Shown: positions 1 to 6,018 of the stretch, in pieces
Numbering within the stretch: the stretch's first letter is position 1
Layout: each line of letters begins with the position of its first letter
Assembly (NCBI GenBank): GCA_024640385.1
Contig: JAHEFC010000253.1
Span: 1 to 6,018, forward strand
DNA length: 6,018 bases
Direction of reading: 5' to 3'
DNA from: Sphingobacteriales bacterium
Lineage (GTDB): Bacteria; Bacteroidota; Bacteroidia; Chitinophagales; Chitinophagaceae
Position numbers and translations under genes: made by a program
Notes under the pieces: model-generated
Told to the model about the DNA's origin: nothing
The model's input: the letters and a program-made list of their open reading frames with translations, nothing else
The model's database searches: none

Positions 1-585
1 CTGGTCGTCGAACACCGAATTAAGGCCAGGTAAAAAAGGATCTGAGTTGGTTTTTGTGAAATACCGGATATAATCCCCAAAGCCGGGTTTATCTGTAGCC
101 TTGATCATCATTCTGTATAGTACGGTATCTTTCACCGGAGCTTTCTCAGCCCACAGTGAATCTATTTTCCTGGTGATCTGCGGTATGGAGGTAGTTGCTG
201 AATAAGACCTGCCTTCTGCGGTGATATTAAGGGTGTAGCCCGTATTCAATTTGCCGGTCAAACTATCTGTGCTGTAGAAATAATAGAATGCACCATTTGT
301 CAGCGGTATGGAGTCTTCACGCAGCCTGTATAGTTTATTACCTTCAGTAATGGTCACTGTGGCATTATGCACAAAGGAAGACAAAAGCAGATCAGTTGTG
401 ATGGTACCGAAATAGTCCAGGCTTTTGCTGAGCACCACAACCGGGTTAATTCCGTTTTCGATGTTGCCATCCACCACCAGGCGTGGCTCTGTTTCCTTAA
501 GATCGATCTCAATATCTTTTTCGCAGGCTGCGAAGAAGAAGAGAATCAGGCTCAGCGATACATACCGGCAACACCTATAGTTCAT
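1..585 (-). CDS. DUF4249-family surface lipoprotein, N-terminal part
   Basis: This reading frame is open from an ATG at 585-583 to the left edge, giving 195 codons and no stop, so the C-terminus is outside the window. Residues 1-21 are a lipoprotein signal peptide: Arg4 and Arg7, a hydrophobic core (LSLILFFF), then the lipobox FAAC with Cys21 as the lipidated residue. The mature start CEKDIEIDL followed by EPRLVVDGNIEN is the usual opening of DUF4249 proteins of Bacteroidota. The acidic/Lys residues just after Cys21 resemble the lipoprotein export signal that sends lipoproteins to the outer face of the outer membrane. The rest is beta-rich, as expected for the family. Its biochemical role is unknown; relatives are often encoded beside TonB-dependent receptors. 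Here the upstream neighbour is rpoD, so any receptor partner would have to lie downstream, off the left edge. The start is fixed by the signal peptide and by the promoter just before it. The family call is from remembered motifs, not a search. Confidence 0.85.
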   Translation of the reverse strand, partial: MNYRCCRYVSLSLILFFFAACEKDIEIDLKETEPRLVVDGNIENGINPVVVLSKSLDYFGTITTDLLLSSFVHNATVTITEGNKLYRLREDSIPLTNGAFYYFYSTDSLTGKLNTGYTLNITAEGRSYSATTSIPQITRKIDSLWAEKAPVKDTVLYRMMIKATDKPGFGDYIRYFTKTNSDPFLPGLNSVFDDQ

Positions 586-589
586 TTGG

Positions 590-621
590 TAAAGTTAGCA
601 CACAAAAAACCCCGGCAACAA
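590..621 (-). promoter_or_regulatory. Predicted promoter of the DUF4249 gene, overlapping the rpoD terminator
   Basis: On the minus strand TAACTTTA (597-590) matches 7 of 8 positions allowed by the Bacteroidota -7 element TAnnTTTG. TTG triplets lie 18 nt (618-616) and 21 nt (621-619) upstream, within the usual 17-23 nt spacing of the -33 element. Only CCAA separates the -7 element from the ATG, so transcription should begin at or next to the start codon and the mRNA would be leaderless. No Shine-Dalgarno sequence is present. The -33 triplets fall in or at the edge of the loop of the rpoD terminator hairpin. Confidence 0.55.
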
Positions 622-632
622 GGCCGGGGTTT
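604..632 (-). terminator. Rho-independent terminator of rpoD
   Basis: A perfect 10-bp stem (607-616 with 623-632; AAACCCCGGC/GCCGGGGTTT) encloses a 6-nt loop. Read on the minus strand it is followed by six T (609-604), the first three of which are in the stem. It begins 17 bases after the rpoD stop at 652-650. The plus strand also shows a T-run after the hairpin (635-641), so it could work in both directions, but no plus-strand gene ends here. Confidence 0.9.
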
Positions 633-649
633 AGTTTTTTTAAGATGGA

Positions 650-1507
650 TCATCCCAGATATGCCTTGAGGGCATTACTGTAACGGGCTTTTTGTAATCG
701 CTTAATGGCCCTTTCCTTGATCTGGCGTATACGCTCCTTGGTCAGGTCGTATTTTTGCCCGATCTGTTCGATGGTTACTCCGTTTTCACCATCCAACCCG
801 AAATAGGCATTCACGATCTCTGCTTCACGGGGACTAAGAGACTTCAATACCCTGCGGATTTCAGCACGCAATGAGTCTTTCATTACGTCATCATCCGTAT
901 CATCTCCACCTTCCAGCAGATCTCCCATAGCAACGTCTTCTGCTTCATGCACGGGTGCATCCAACGAAGTGTGCCTGGTATTACTTTGGAAAATGTTGTT
1001 GATCTCTGTTTCACTCATTTCGAGTAATTCAGCAAGTTCTTCAGTAGAAGGTTCGCGCTCATGCTCCTGTTCAAAGGCCATGTACGCTTTGTTTGCTTTG
1101 TTGTAGGTGCCAATTTTGTTTTGCGGCAAGCGGACTAATCTACCCTGCTCTGCCAACGCCTGCAGGATGGACTGGCGAATCCACCAAACGGCGTAAGAAA
1201 TGAATTTAAAACCCTTTGTTTCATCGAAACGCTGGGCAGCTTTTATCAAACCAAGGTTTCCCTCGTTGATCAGATCGCTAAGTGACAAACCCTGGTGCTG
1301 ATACTGCTTAGCTACAGATACCACGAACCTTAGGTTCGCCTGCACCAGTTTATTCAATGCCTTCTGGTCGTTCATCTTGATACGTTGCGCCAGAATGGTC
1401 TCCTCTTCAGGAGTGATCATTGAAATTTTAGAGATCTCCTGCAGATATTTCTCAACCGCTTGTGAATCACGGTTGGTTATCTGTGTTGCTATCTTTAGTT
1501 GCCTCAT
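650..1507 (-). CDS. rpoD: Primary (housekeeping) RNA polymerase sigma factor, RpoD/SigA
   Basis: This is the sigma subunit that directs RNA polymerase to housekeeping promoters. At 285 residues it is the usual length for Bacteroidota and much shorter than the E. coli protein, because region 1.1 is absent. Region 1.2 covers roughly residues 12-45. Region 2 spans about 50-120, with DLINEGNLGLIKAAQRFD (78-95, core binding) and GFKFISYAVWWIRQSILQAL (99-118, -10 recognition and melting). Region 3.0 contains GRLVRLPQN (122-130). Region 3.2 contains SLDAP (181-185). Region 4.2 is the helix-turn-helix at about 245-272 (TIEQIGQ...LTKERIRQIKERAIKRLQ), which reads the -33 element. An acidic patch (GDDTDDD, 201-207) joins regions 3 and 4. 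The start MRQLKI is the standard N-terminus of these proteins. It has its own promoter with a leader of about 108 nt and its own terminator, so it appears monocistronic. No Shine-Dalgarno precedes the ATG. The identification is firm; only a close paralogue is an alternative. Confidence 0.97.
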   Translation of the reverse strand: MRQLKIATQITNRDSQAVEKYLQEISKISMITPEEETILAQRIKMNDQKALNKLVQANLRFVVSVAKQYQHQGLSLSDLINEGNLGLIKAAQRFDETKGFKFISYAVWWIRQSILQALAEQGRLVRLPQNKIGTYNKANKAYMAFEQEHEREPSTEELAELLEMSETEINNIFQSNTRHTSLDAPVHEAEDVAMGDLLEGGDDTDDDVMKDSLRAEIRRVLKSLSPREAEIVNAYFGLDGENGVTIEQIGQKYDLTKERIRQIKERAIKRLQKARYSNALKAYLG

Positions 1508-1534
1508 ACTTGGTTATGTGCTTAACTCGCGTTA

Positions 1535-1588
1535 AACGTTTTAGTTGTAAGACCAAAACTGCGCCGTGAAAGTTGCCAATAAAACGTT
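1535..1588 (-). repeat. Inverted repeat in the rpoD 5' leader
   Basis: The arms 1535-1543 (AACGTTTTA) and 1580-1588 (TAAAACGTT) are perfect 9-bp inverted copies separated by 36 nt. Both lie inside the predicted rpoD leader (about 1615 to 1508), so the mRNA could fold into a long-loop stem that ends about 27 nt before the start codon. The arms are AT-rich and the loop is long, so it may be chance. It matches no riboswitch or leader I know. Confidence 0.35.
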
Positions 1589-1621
1589 ATAAATATAATA
1601 AACTCCCTTACGTACAGTCTG

Positions 1622-1652
1622 CAAATTTACTCAGCAGAATTTACTTTTCATA
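1622..1652 (-). promoter_or_regulatory. Predicted rpoD promoter
   Basis: On the minus strand TAAATTTG (1629-1622) is an exact match to the Bacteroidota -7 element TAnnTTTG. TATG (1652-1649) lies 19 nt upstream and matches three of four bases of the -33 element TTTG. Transcription should start near 1615, leaving a leader of about 108 nt before the rpoD ATG. As this is the primary sigma gene, RpoD would read its own promoter. Confidence 0.65.
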
Positions 1653-1656
1653 GCTC

Positions 1657-1686
1657 TTGTGGAAAAAAGGTTAAAATAGTCCACAA
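1657..1686. repeat. Inverted repeat with DnaA-box-like arms upstream of rpoD
   Basis: TTGTGGA (1657-1663) and TCCACAA (1680-1686) are perfect 7-bp inverted copies with a 16-nt AT-rich spacer. Their centres are 23 bp apart, about two helical turns. The left arm read on the minus strand is TTTTCCACA (1666-1658), which fits the relaxed DnaA-box consensus TTWTNCACA. The right arm is TAGTCCACA (1677-1685), with two mismatches. The repeat ends five bases from the rpoD -33 element, a natural place for an operator. The repeat is directly seen; DnaA or any other protein binding is inference. Confidence 0.4.
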
Positions 1687-1722
1687 CTTGTCTTCCCTAG
1701 TTATGACAATTTCTGCCGGCCT

Positions 1723-1755
1723 TTGTTCAAAAAACAGCCCGTTCAACTAATTTAG
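1723..1755 (+). promoter_or_regulatory. Predicted promoter of the threonine aldolase-pgi pair
   Basis: TAATTTAG (1748-1755) matches the Bacteroidota -7 element TAnnTTTG except for A at the seventh position. TTG (1723-1725, within TTTG 1722-1725) is 22 nt upstream, inside the known 17-23 nt range. The -7 element ends five bases before the ATG at 1761, so the message would start at or almost at the start codon. The bases before the ATG (CGCCC) contain no Shine-Dalgarno sequence, which fits a leaderless message. Confidence 0.5.
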
Positions 1756-1760
1756 CGCCC

Positions 1761-2777
1761 ATGAAAGCCGATTTCAGGTCCGATACAGTCACCCGCCCCA
1801 CCGCGGCCATGCTGGATTACATGATGAAAGCCCCTGTTGGGGATGATGTTTTCTCTGAAGATCCATCCATAAACCACCTGGAGCGGCTTTCAGCAGACAT
1901 CTTCGGTTATGAAGCCGGCATTTTCTGCCCAAGCGGCACCATGACCAATCAGATAGCAATTAAATGCCATACGTCGCCCGGAGATGAGGTCATTTGTGAA
2001 AAAAACTCCCATATCTACGTCTATGAAGGCGGGGGTATTGCTTTCAATTCGGGGGCTTCCGTTCGGCTGATAGATGGCGACCGGGGAAGAGTGAGCAGTG
2101 AGCAGATAACCATGAACATTAACCCTGATGATGTGCATCGCCCGGTTTCCCGGATGGTTGGCCTTGAAAATACCTGTAACCGGGGAGGCGGTAGTTGTTA
2201 TGATCTGAAACAAATTGAGAAGATCAGGGAAGTATGCGATCGCCATCAGCTGATCCTCCACCTTGATGGCGCCAGGCTATTCAACGCTTTAGTGGCCCGC
2301 AACGAAGATCCAAAAGACTATGGAAGGTTGTTCGACAGCATTTCGATCTGCCTGAGTAAAAGCCTTGGCGCACCCGTAGGCAGCGTTCTGCTGGGCAACA
2401 GCACCATGATCAAAAAAGCAAGGAGGATAAGGAAGGTATTCGGGGGTGGCATGCGGCAGGCCGGCTACCTCGCTGCGGCCGGGATCTATGCGCTTGACAA
2501 CAATGTGGAGAGGCTGAGCCAGGATCATTTGCATGCACGCATGATCGAAGAAGCACTGCGCGAAAAATCTTTTGTAGACACCATTCTTCCGGTTGAAACC
2601 AATATCATCATAGCATCTTTTTATCAACCCTATACACCGCAGCACTTTATACAAGCTATGGAGAAAGAAGACATCCTGCTGTTCGCCATCTCTCCTACAC
2701 AGATCAGGATGGTGCTGCACCTTGATATCACTCCCGCCATGGTAGAAAAAACAATCAACGTAATTAAAAACTTATAA
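1761..2777 (+). CDS. ltaE: Low-specificity L-threonine aldolase
   Basis: A PLP-dependent fold-type I enzyme that cleaves L-threonine and L-allo-threonine to glycine and acetaldehyde in the cytoplasm. The protein has 338 residues, close to the E. coli enzyme. It opens with the family hallmark FRSDTVTRP (5-13). SGTMTNQ (58-64) forms part of the cofactor phosphate site. His84 in [10 protein letters not shown] is the conserved histidine that stacks on the cofactor ring. HLDGAR (167-172) supplies Asp169, which binds the pyridine nitrogen, and the substrate-binding Arg172. Lys200 in [14 protein letters not shown] is the Schiff-base lysine. A conserved glycine-rich turn FGGGMRQ follows at 227-233. 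The start is chosen because the motif begins at residue 5, as in relatives, and because a promoter abuts it. Its stop lies two bases before the pgi ATG, so the two are probably co-transcribed. Stereospecificity (L-low versus L-allo) cannot be decided from sequence alone. Confidence 0.94.
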   Translation: MKADFRSDTVTRPTAAMLDYMMKAPVGDDVFSEDPSINHLERLSADIFGYEAGIFCPSGTMTNQIAIKCHTSPGDEVICEKNSHIYVYEGGGIAFNSGASVRLIDGDRGRVSSEQITMNINPDDVHRPVSRMVGLENTCNRGGGSCYDLKQIEKIREVCDRHQLILHLDGARLFNALVARNEDPKDYGRLFDSISICLSKSLGAPVGSVLLGNSTMIKKARRIRKVFGGGMRQAGYLAAAGIYALDNNVERLSQDHLHARMIEEALREKSFVDTILPVETNIIIASFYQPYTPQHFIQAMEKEDILLFAISPTQIRMVLHLDITPAMVEKTINVIKNL

Positions 2778-2779
2778 TT

Positions 2780-4426
2780 ATGCTCCCTTCCATACAACCC
2801 GACAAGACCCAGGCCTGGAAAAAACTGCAGGCACATTATGAACTGATGAAGACCAGGCATCTCCGTGATCTTTTCAGGGAAGACAAGGAAAGGTTTTCAA
2901 ACTTCAGTCTTTGCCTGGGCGAGATCGTGTTTGATTATTCCAAGAACATGATCACAAACCAGACCTTATCCTTGTTGGAAGAACTGGCCAATGAATGCGG
3001 GCTCTCGGATGCTATCCGGGCCATGTTCAGTGGAGAAAGGATCAACCGTACAGAACACAGGCAGGTGCTTCATACGGCGTTGAGGAATTTTTCCGGACAC
3101 CCTGTATTGGTGGATGGCAAAGATGTAATGCCGGATGTGAAACAGGTGTTGAACCAGATGAAAGACTGCTGTGAACGTATTCATAGCGGAAGCTGGTCGG
3201 GCTATACCGGGAAGAAGATCAAATACATCGTGAATATCGGCATCGGGGGCAGCGACCTCGGGCCGGTGATGGTTACTGAAGCATTAAAGCCTTATTGGAA
3301 GGAAGGCATGCAGGTGTATTTTGTGTCCAATGTTGACGGCACACATATTGCTGAAACACTTAAGAAAGTCACTGCGGATGAAACATTGTTCCTGATCGCT
3401 TCCAAAACTTTCACCACCCAGGAAACCATGACCAATGCGCATACCGCCAGGGAATGGTTCCTGAAGCATGCCATCCACGGAAAGCATATAGCCAGGCATT
3501 TTGTGGCCCTTTCCACCAATGAAAAAGAAGTGGTGAAATTCGGGATCGACAAACAGAATATGTTCGGATTCTGGGATTGGGTTGGCGGAAGATACAGCCT
3601 CTGGAGCGCCATCGGATTATCCATCGCACTGACCATAGGATACGAAAATTTTGAAGAGCTTCTAAAGGGGGCGTACGACGTTGATGAACATTTCCAGGGT
3701 ACGGCCTTTCATCAGAATATCCCCTACCTGATGGCCATGATAGGCATTTGGTATACGAATTTCTATGGCGCTGAAACCGAGGCCATACTTCCCTACGACC
3801 AATACCTGCACAGGTTTGCAGCCTATTTCCAGCAGGGCAATATGGAGAGCAATGGGAAATATGTAGACCGGAATGGAAACAGGGTCACCTACCAGACCGG
3901 CCCGGTCATCTGGGGCGAACCGGGCACCAATGGCCAACACGCTTTCTACCAGCTGATCCACCAGGGAACCAGGCTGATCCCCTGTGATTTCATCGCACCG
4001 GTGGTAAGTCATAATCCCATTGGAGATCATCATGTGAAACTACTTTCAAACTTTTTCGCACAAACGGAAGCCCTGATGAACGGCAAAACCGCTGAAGAAG
4101 CCCGGAAGGAAATGTCGTCACTCACTGAAGAACAGATGCAGGCCATACTTCCCTTCAAAGTTTTTGAAGGAAACAGGCCAACCAATTCTTTCCTGGTGAA
4201 ATTGATCACGCCATTTTCCCTGGGCCAGATGATCGCATTATACGAGCACAAGATCTTTGTACAGGGCGTGATCTGGAATATTTACAGTTTTGACCAATGG
4301 GGTGTTGAGTTGGGCAAGCAGCTTGCAAACAGGATACTGCCTGAACTACAGGGTAATGAGATGGTTCATTCGCACGATTCATCGACCAATGGACTGATCA
4401 ATGCGTACAAGCAAATGAGAAGATGA
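2780..4426 (+). CDS. pgi: Glucose-6-phosphate isomerase
   Basis: Interconverts glucose 6-phosphate and fructose 6-phosphate in glycolysis and gluconeogenesis; cytoplasmic, normally a dimer. The 548 residues match the long bacterial/eukaryotic type (E. coli 549) end to end, and the N-terminus ([14 protein letters not shown]) aligns with that family, supporting this start. GIGGSDLGP (154-162) and SKTFTTQET (208-216) form the sugar-phosphate site. Family signature 1 is [14 protein letters not shown] (266-279), including Arg271. The catalytic base is Glu356 in MESNGK. His387 in [10 protein letters not shown] is the ring-opening histidine. Signature 2, [10 protein letters not shown] (504-513), supplies Lys513. 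All catalytic residues are present, so it should be active. The ATG is two bases after the aldolase stop (TAATTATG), with no Shine-Dalgarno, which suggests translational coupling or reinitiation. Its TGA directly abuts the stop of the convergent protease gene, and no hairpin terminator follows. Confidence 0.98.
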   Translation: MLPSIQPDKTQAWKKLQAHYELMKTRHLRDLFREDKERFSNFSLCLGEIVFDYSKNMITNQTLSLLEELANECGLSDAIRAMFSGERINRTEHRQVLHTALRNFSGHPVLVDGKDVMPDVKQVLNQMKDCCERIHSGSWSGYTGKKIKYIVNIGIGGSDLGPVMVTEALKPYWKEGMQVYFVSNVDGTHIAETLKKVTADETLFLIASKTFTTQETMTNAHTAREWFLKHAIHGKHIARHFVALSTNEKEVVKFGIDKQNMFGFWDWVGGRYSLWSAIGLSIALTIGYENFEELLKGAYDVDEHFQGTAFHQNIPYLMAMIGIWYTNFYGAETEAILPYDQYLHRFAAYFQQGNMESNGKYVDRNGNRVTYQTGPVIWGEPGTNGQHAFYQLIHQGTRLIPCDFIAPVVSHNPIGDHHVKLLSNFFAQTEALMNGKTAEEARKEMSSLTEEQMQAILPFKVFEGNRPTNSFLVKLITPFSLGQMIALYEHKIFVQGVIWNIYSFDQWGVELGKQLANRILPELQGNEMVHSHDSSTNGLINAYKQMRR

Positions 4427-6018
4427 TCATTGTTTTATGAATTTCTGAACCTCCCTGCTGTCGCCGGTATTGTATTCAAGCAGATAAACGCCCGGTATAA
4501 GATGGCTTATATCGGTTATCCGGTGACGTTGTTCTCCTTTGGGTACCGGCCCGGACATCAGGGTTTTGCCGGTGATGTCAGAGATCCGGAACCTGGATTC
4601 ATTTGCAGCTGCCGGGAATTCAAACTCGAGATAGGATGAAGCGGGATTGTTGATGATCCTGAACGCTGCATTTCGTTTAGCCGTAATGGTTACACTGACC
4701 GCTTGTGAATAGCTCACCTGCCCATCGAGATCCACCATTTTCAGCCTGTATAGATATGTTCCGGTACTGATATTCCTGTCATTAACAGAATACATCGTTC
4801 TGATATTGGCTCCCCCCCTTGCTTTTTCACTGGCGATATCTGAGAAATTCATCGCGTCAACAGAACGTTGAACAACGAACTTATCGGAGTTGACCTCTGA
4901 ACTGGTTTCCCATTCCAGCAATACAGAACTTCCGTTATACCTGCCGGTGAACCTGGTGGTTTGTGCTGGCAGCAGGTAAGACGGTGAAATGATTACGGGA
5001 TAGTCTTCAGCCTGCCCATATGCCGGGGCTGTACATCCTGAATTTATCGGGCCGTTCAGTCCAAATGAAGTGGAAATATCATCAATGATCCTTAACCTGA
5101 GTGGCGTATTGATCACGGATGTTGTTGGGACGATGAATGAATTACTGATCCAGAGTCCGTTGCGCCCCGCTGGCGTAACACTATTTTCTGAATAACTGAT
5201 CACCAGCTCTGTTGCATTGTCAAATACACCGTCATTATTATAGTCGATCCATCCCTTGCATTGCTCTGCATTTGTTCCAAGCAATTTGAGGTCTAAAGTG
5301 TAGGATGCACCCTGCGATAACTGGATCAGCGACTGGCAGTCCGTTCCATTATTTTTATAGCCACCGTCCTGGGGCGTTGAACCTGTTTGTATGATCCTTC
5401 CTGCGAGGTTCAGATTCAACACACCTGCATATGCTCCCCCCAGACCAGTTGAAGCTGTTTGCGGGGCACATGAACTTCCCGGTGGTGCAACATAAGGCTC
5501 TAAAGGATAGATCGAGGCCAGTGCATATGAATTGGTCAGCGTGATACGGTAAGGACCTGCAGCAGAAGCAAGCATACGGTCTTTCTGGCCCTGGGTGAAC
5601 AGGGTTTTACAGGCCGTATAGTTCATGTAATTGCTTTCGGTATTTACGCTATAAGGCTGCCCTGTACAACTATTGGTTCCGGTTCTGCAGGTGGATGATG
5701 GCGATGTGATGGGATCGGTGTCACAGATCTTGTCGCCATCATTTGTACAGTCTGTATTGGGTGAGCAAGTGGAGGCCCCGGCGCCTTCAAAAACGTGATA
5801 TAGGTTGAATGCGTGGCCTATTTCGTGGGGCAGGGTCCTTTTGCCAGATTTCATTTGCGTAGCCAGGATGATGGTGCCGTCCAGCGATGCTGACGACCCC
5901 GGGAAATATGCGAATCCAGCGGTAAAGCTACCTGTAGTTCCATCAGCACCGTCGATCTTGTTGACGATCCAGATATTATAATAGCGTGAGGGATCCCAGC
6001 GACTTAAATTCTTAACTG
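4427..6018 (-). CDS. Secreted M43-type zinc metalloprotease with GEVED, FN3-like and T9SS sorting domains, C-terminal part
   Basis: The frame is open from the right edge to TGA at 4429-4427, giving 529 in-window residues; signal peptide and propeptide lie outside. The Met at 5854-5852 is internal: 54 codons upstream (WDPSRYYNIWIVNKI, then AGFAYFPG) are clearly M43 catalytic-domain sequence. The zinc motif HEIGHAFNLYH is at 64-74: His64, Glu65 (catalytic), His68 and His74, with Asn71 where metzincins usually have Gly. The Met-turn is NYMNYT with Met131, followed by C..LFTQGQ..RM. Cysteines around the site suggest disulfides. A GEVED domain covers about 185-345 (GWIDYNNDGVFD; GQAEDYPVII). A fibronectin-III-like domain covers about 350-446 (VLLEWETSSEVNSDKFVVQRS; YRLKMVDLDG). 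Residues 451-529, ending KFIKQ, are a T9SS type A sorting domain (SDITGKTL; LIPGVYLLEY), so the protein should cross the outer membrane by T9SS and be released or anchored. Family relatives are pappalysin/cytophagalysin proteases; the substrate is unknown. Confidence 0.92.
   Translation of the reverse strand, partial: VKNLSRWDPSRYYNIWIVNKIDGADGTTGSFTAGFAYFPGSSASLDGTIILATQMKSGKRTLPHEIGHAFNLYHVFEGAGASTCSPNTDCTNDGDKICDTDPITSPSSTCRTGTNSCTGQPYSVNTESNYMNYTACKTLFTQGQKDRMLASAAGPYRITLTNSYALASIYPLEPYVAPPGSSCAPQTASTGLGGAYAGVLNLNLAGRIIQTGSTPQDGGYKNNGTDCQSLIQLSQGASYTLDLKLLGTNAEQCKGWIDYNNDGVFDNATELVISYSENSVTPAGRNGLWISNSFIVPTTSVINTPLRLRIIDDISTSFGLNGPINSGCTAPAYGQAEDYPVIISPSYLLPAQTTRFTGRYNGSSVLLEWETSSEVNSDKFVVQRSVDAMNFSDIASEKARGGANIRTMYSVNDRNISTGTYLYRLKMVDLDGQVSYSQAVSVTITAKRNAAFRIINNPASSYLEFEFPAAANESRFRISDITGKTLMSGPVPKGEQRHRITDISHLIPGVYLLEYNTGDSREVQKFIKQ

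Noticed and set aside
367..669. 100-codon plus-strand open frame across the lipoprotein start and the terminator
   Set aside because: It is antisense to the DUF4249 signal peptide region, runs through the hairpin terminator into rpoD, and has no recognisable domain or promoter.
1590..1624. Second rpoD promoter using TATATTTA (1597-1590, minus strand)
   Set aside because: The box matches 7 of 8 positions but lies in an AT-rich stretch, and the nearest TTG is 24 nt upstream, outside the usual range; the exact TAAATTTG at 1629-1622 is better.
1508..1760. Replication origin, suggested by AT-richness and a DnaA-box match
   Set aside because: Only one good box is present, there is no box cluster or AT-rich unwinding repeat array, and no dnaA, dnaN or other origin-linked gene is nearby.
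1890..4251. Several minus-strand open frames of 71-143 codons opposite the aldolase and pgi
   Set aside because: They overlap two firmly identified enzymes, overlap one another in different frames, and have the random composition of antisense shadows.
4430..4639. 69-codon plus-strand open frame after pgi
   Set aside because: It lies wholly antisense to the T9SS sorting domain of the protease and shows no family features.
4427..5854. Start of the protease at the Met at 5854
   Set aside because: The frame stays open to the right edge, and the 54 codons upstream encode conserved M43 catalytic sequence, so this Met is internal.
1..6018. CRISPR array, insertion sequence, tRNA, rRNA or defence system
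   Set aside because: No spaced direct repeats, transposase, terminal repeats or RNA gene signatures were seen; nearly all of the window is covered by recognised genes.

Overview
The window looks like ordinary chromosomal DNA from a Bacteroidota bacterium, most likely of the Chitinophagaceae type (family level is an inference). Four things point there: a short primary sigma factor without region 1.1, a DUF4249 surface lipoprotein, a secreted protease ending in a type IX secretion (T9SS) sorting domain, and promoters of the form TTG-N17-23-TAnnTTTG with no Shine-Dalgarno sequences. There is no mobile element, CRISPR array, tRNA or rRNA.

Layout from left to right. Bases 1-585 (minus) hold the N-terminal 195 codons of a DUF4249 lipoprotein that runs off the left edge. 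A strong hairpin terminator at 604-632 separates it from the primary sigma factor gene rpoD (650-1507, minus). Bases 1508-1760 are a divergent control region. It holds the rpoD promoter and a leader of about 108 nt, an inverted repeat with one good DnaA-box match, and a promoter for the rightward genes. Bases 1761-2777 (plus) encode low-specificity L-threonine aldolase. Two bases later comes glucose-6-phosphate isomerase, pgi (2780-4426, plus). The rest (4427-6018, minus) is the C-terminal 529 residues of an M43-type zinc metalloprotease with GEVED, fibronectin-III-like and T9SS type A sorting domains; its N-terminus lies beyond the right edge.

The sigma factor is the housekeeping one and should read the promoters seen here. 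The aldolase and Pgi are cytoplasmic central-metabolism enzymes, probably co-transcribed although they share no pathway. The lipoprotein and the protease are envelope or secreted products typical of a polymer-degrading bacterium.

I found no convincing new biological system. The points most worth a second look are the promoter of the lipoprotein gene, which overlaps the rpoD terminator and predicts a leaderless mRNA; the DnaA-box-like inverted repeat just upstream of the rpoD promoter; the directly abutting convergent stop codons of pgi and the protease; and the Asn-for-Gly change in the protease zinc motif.
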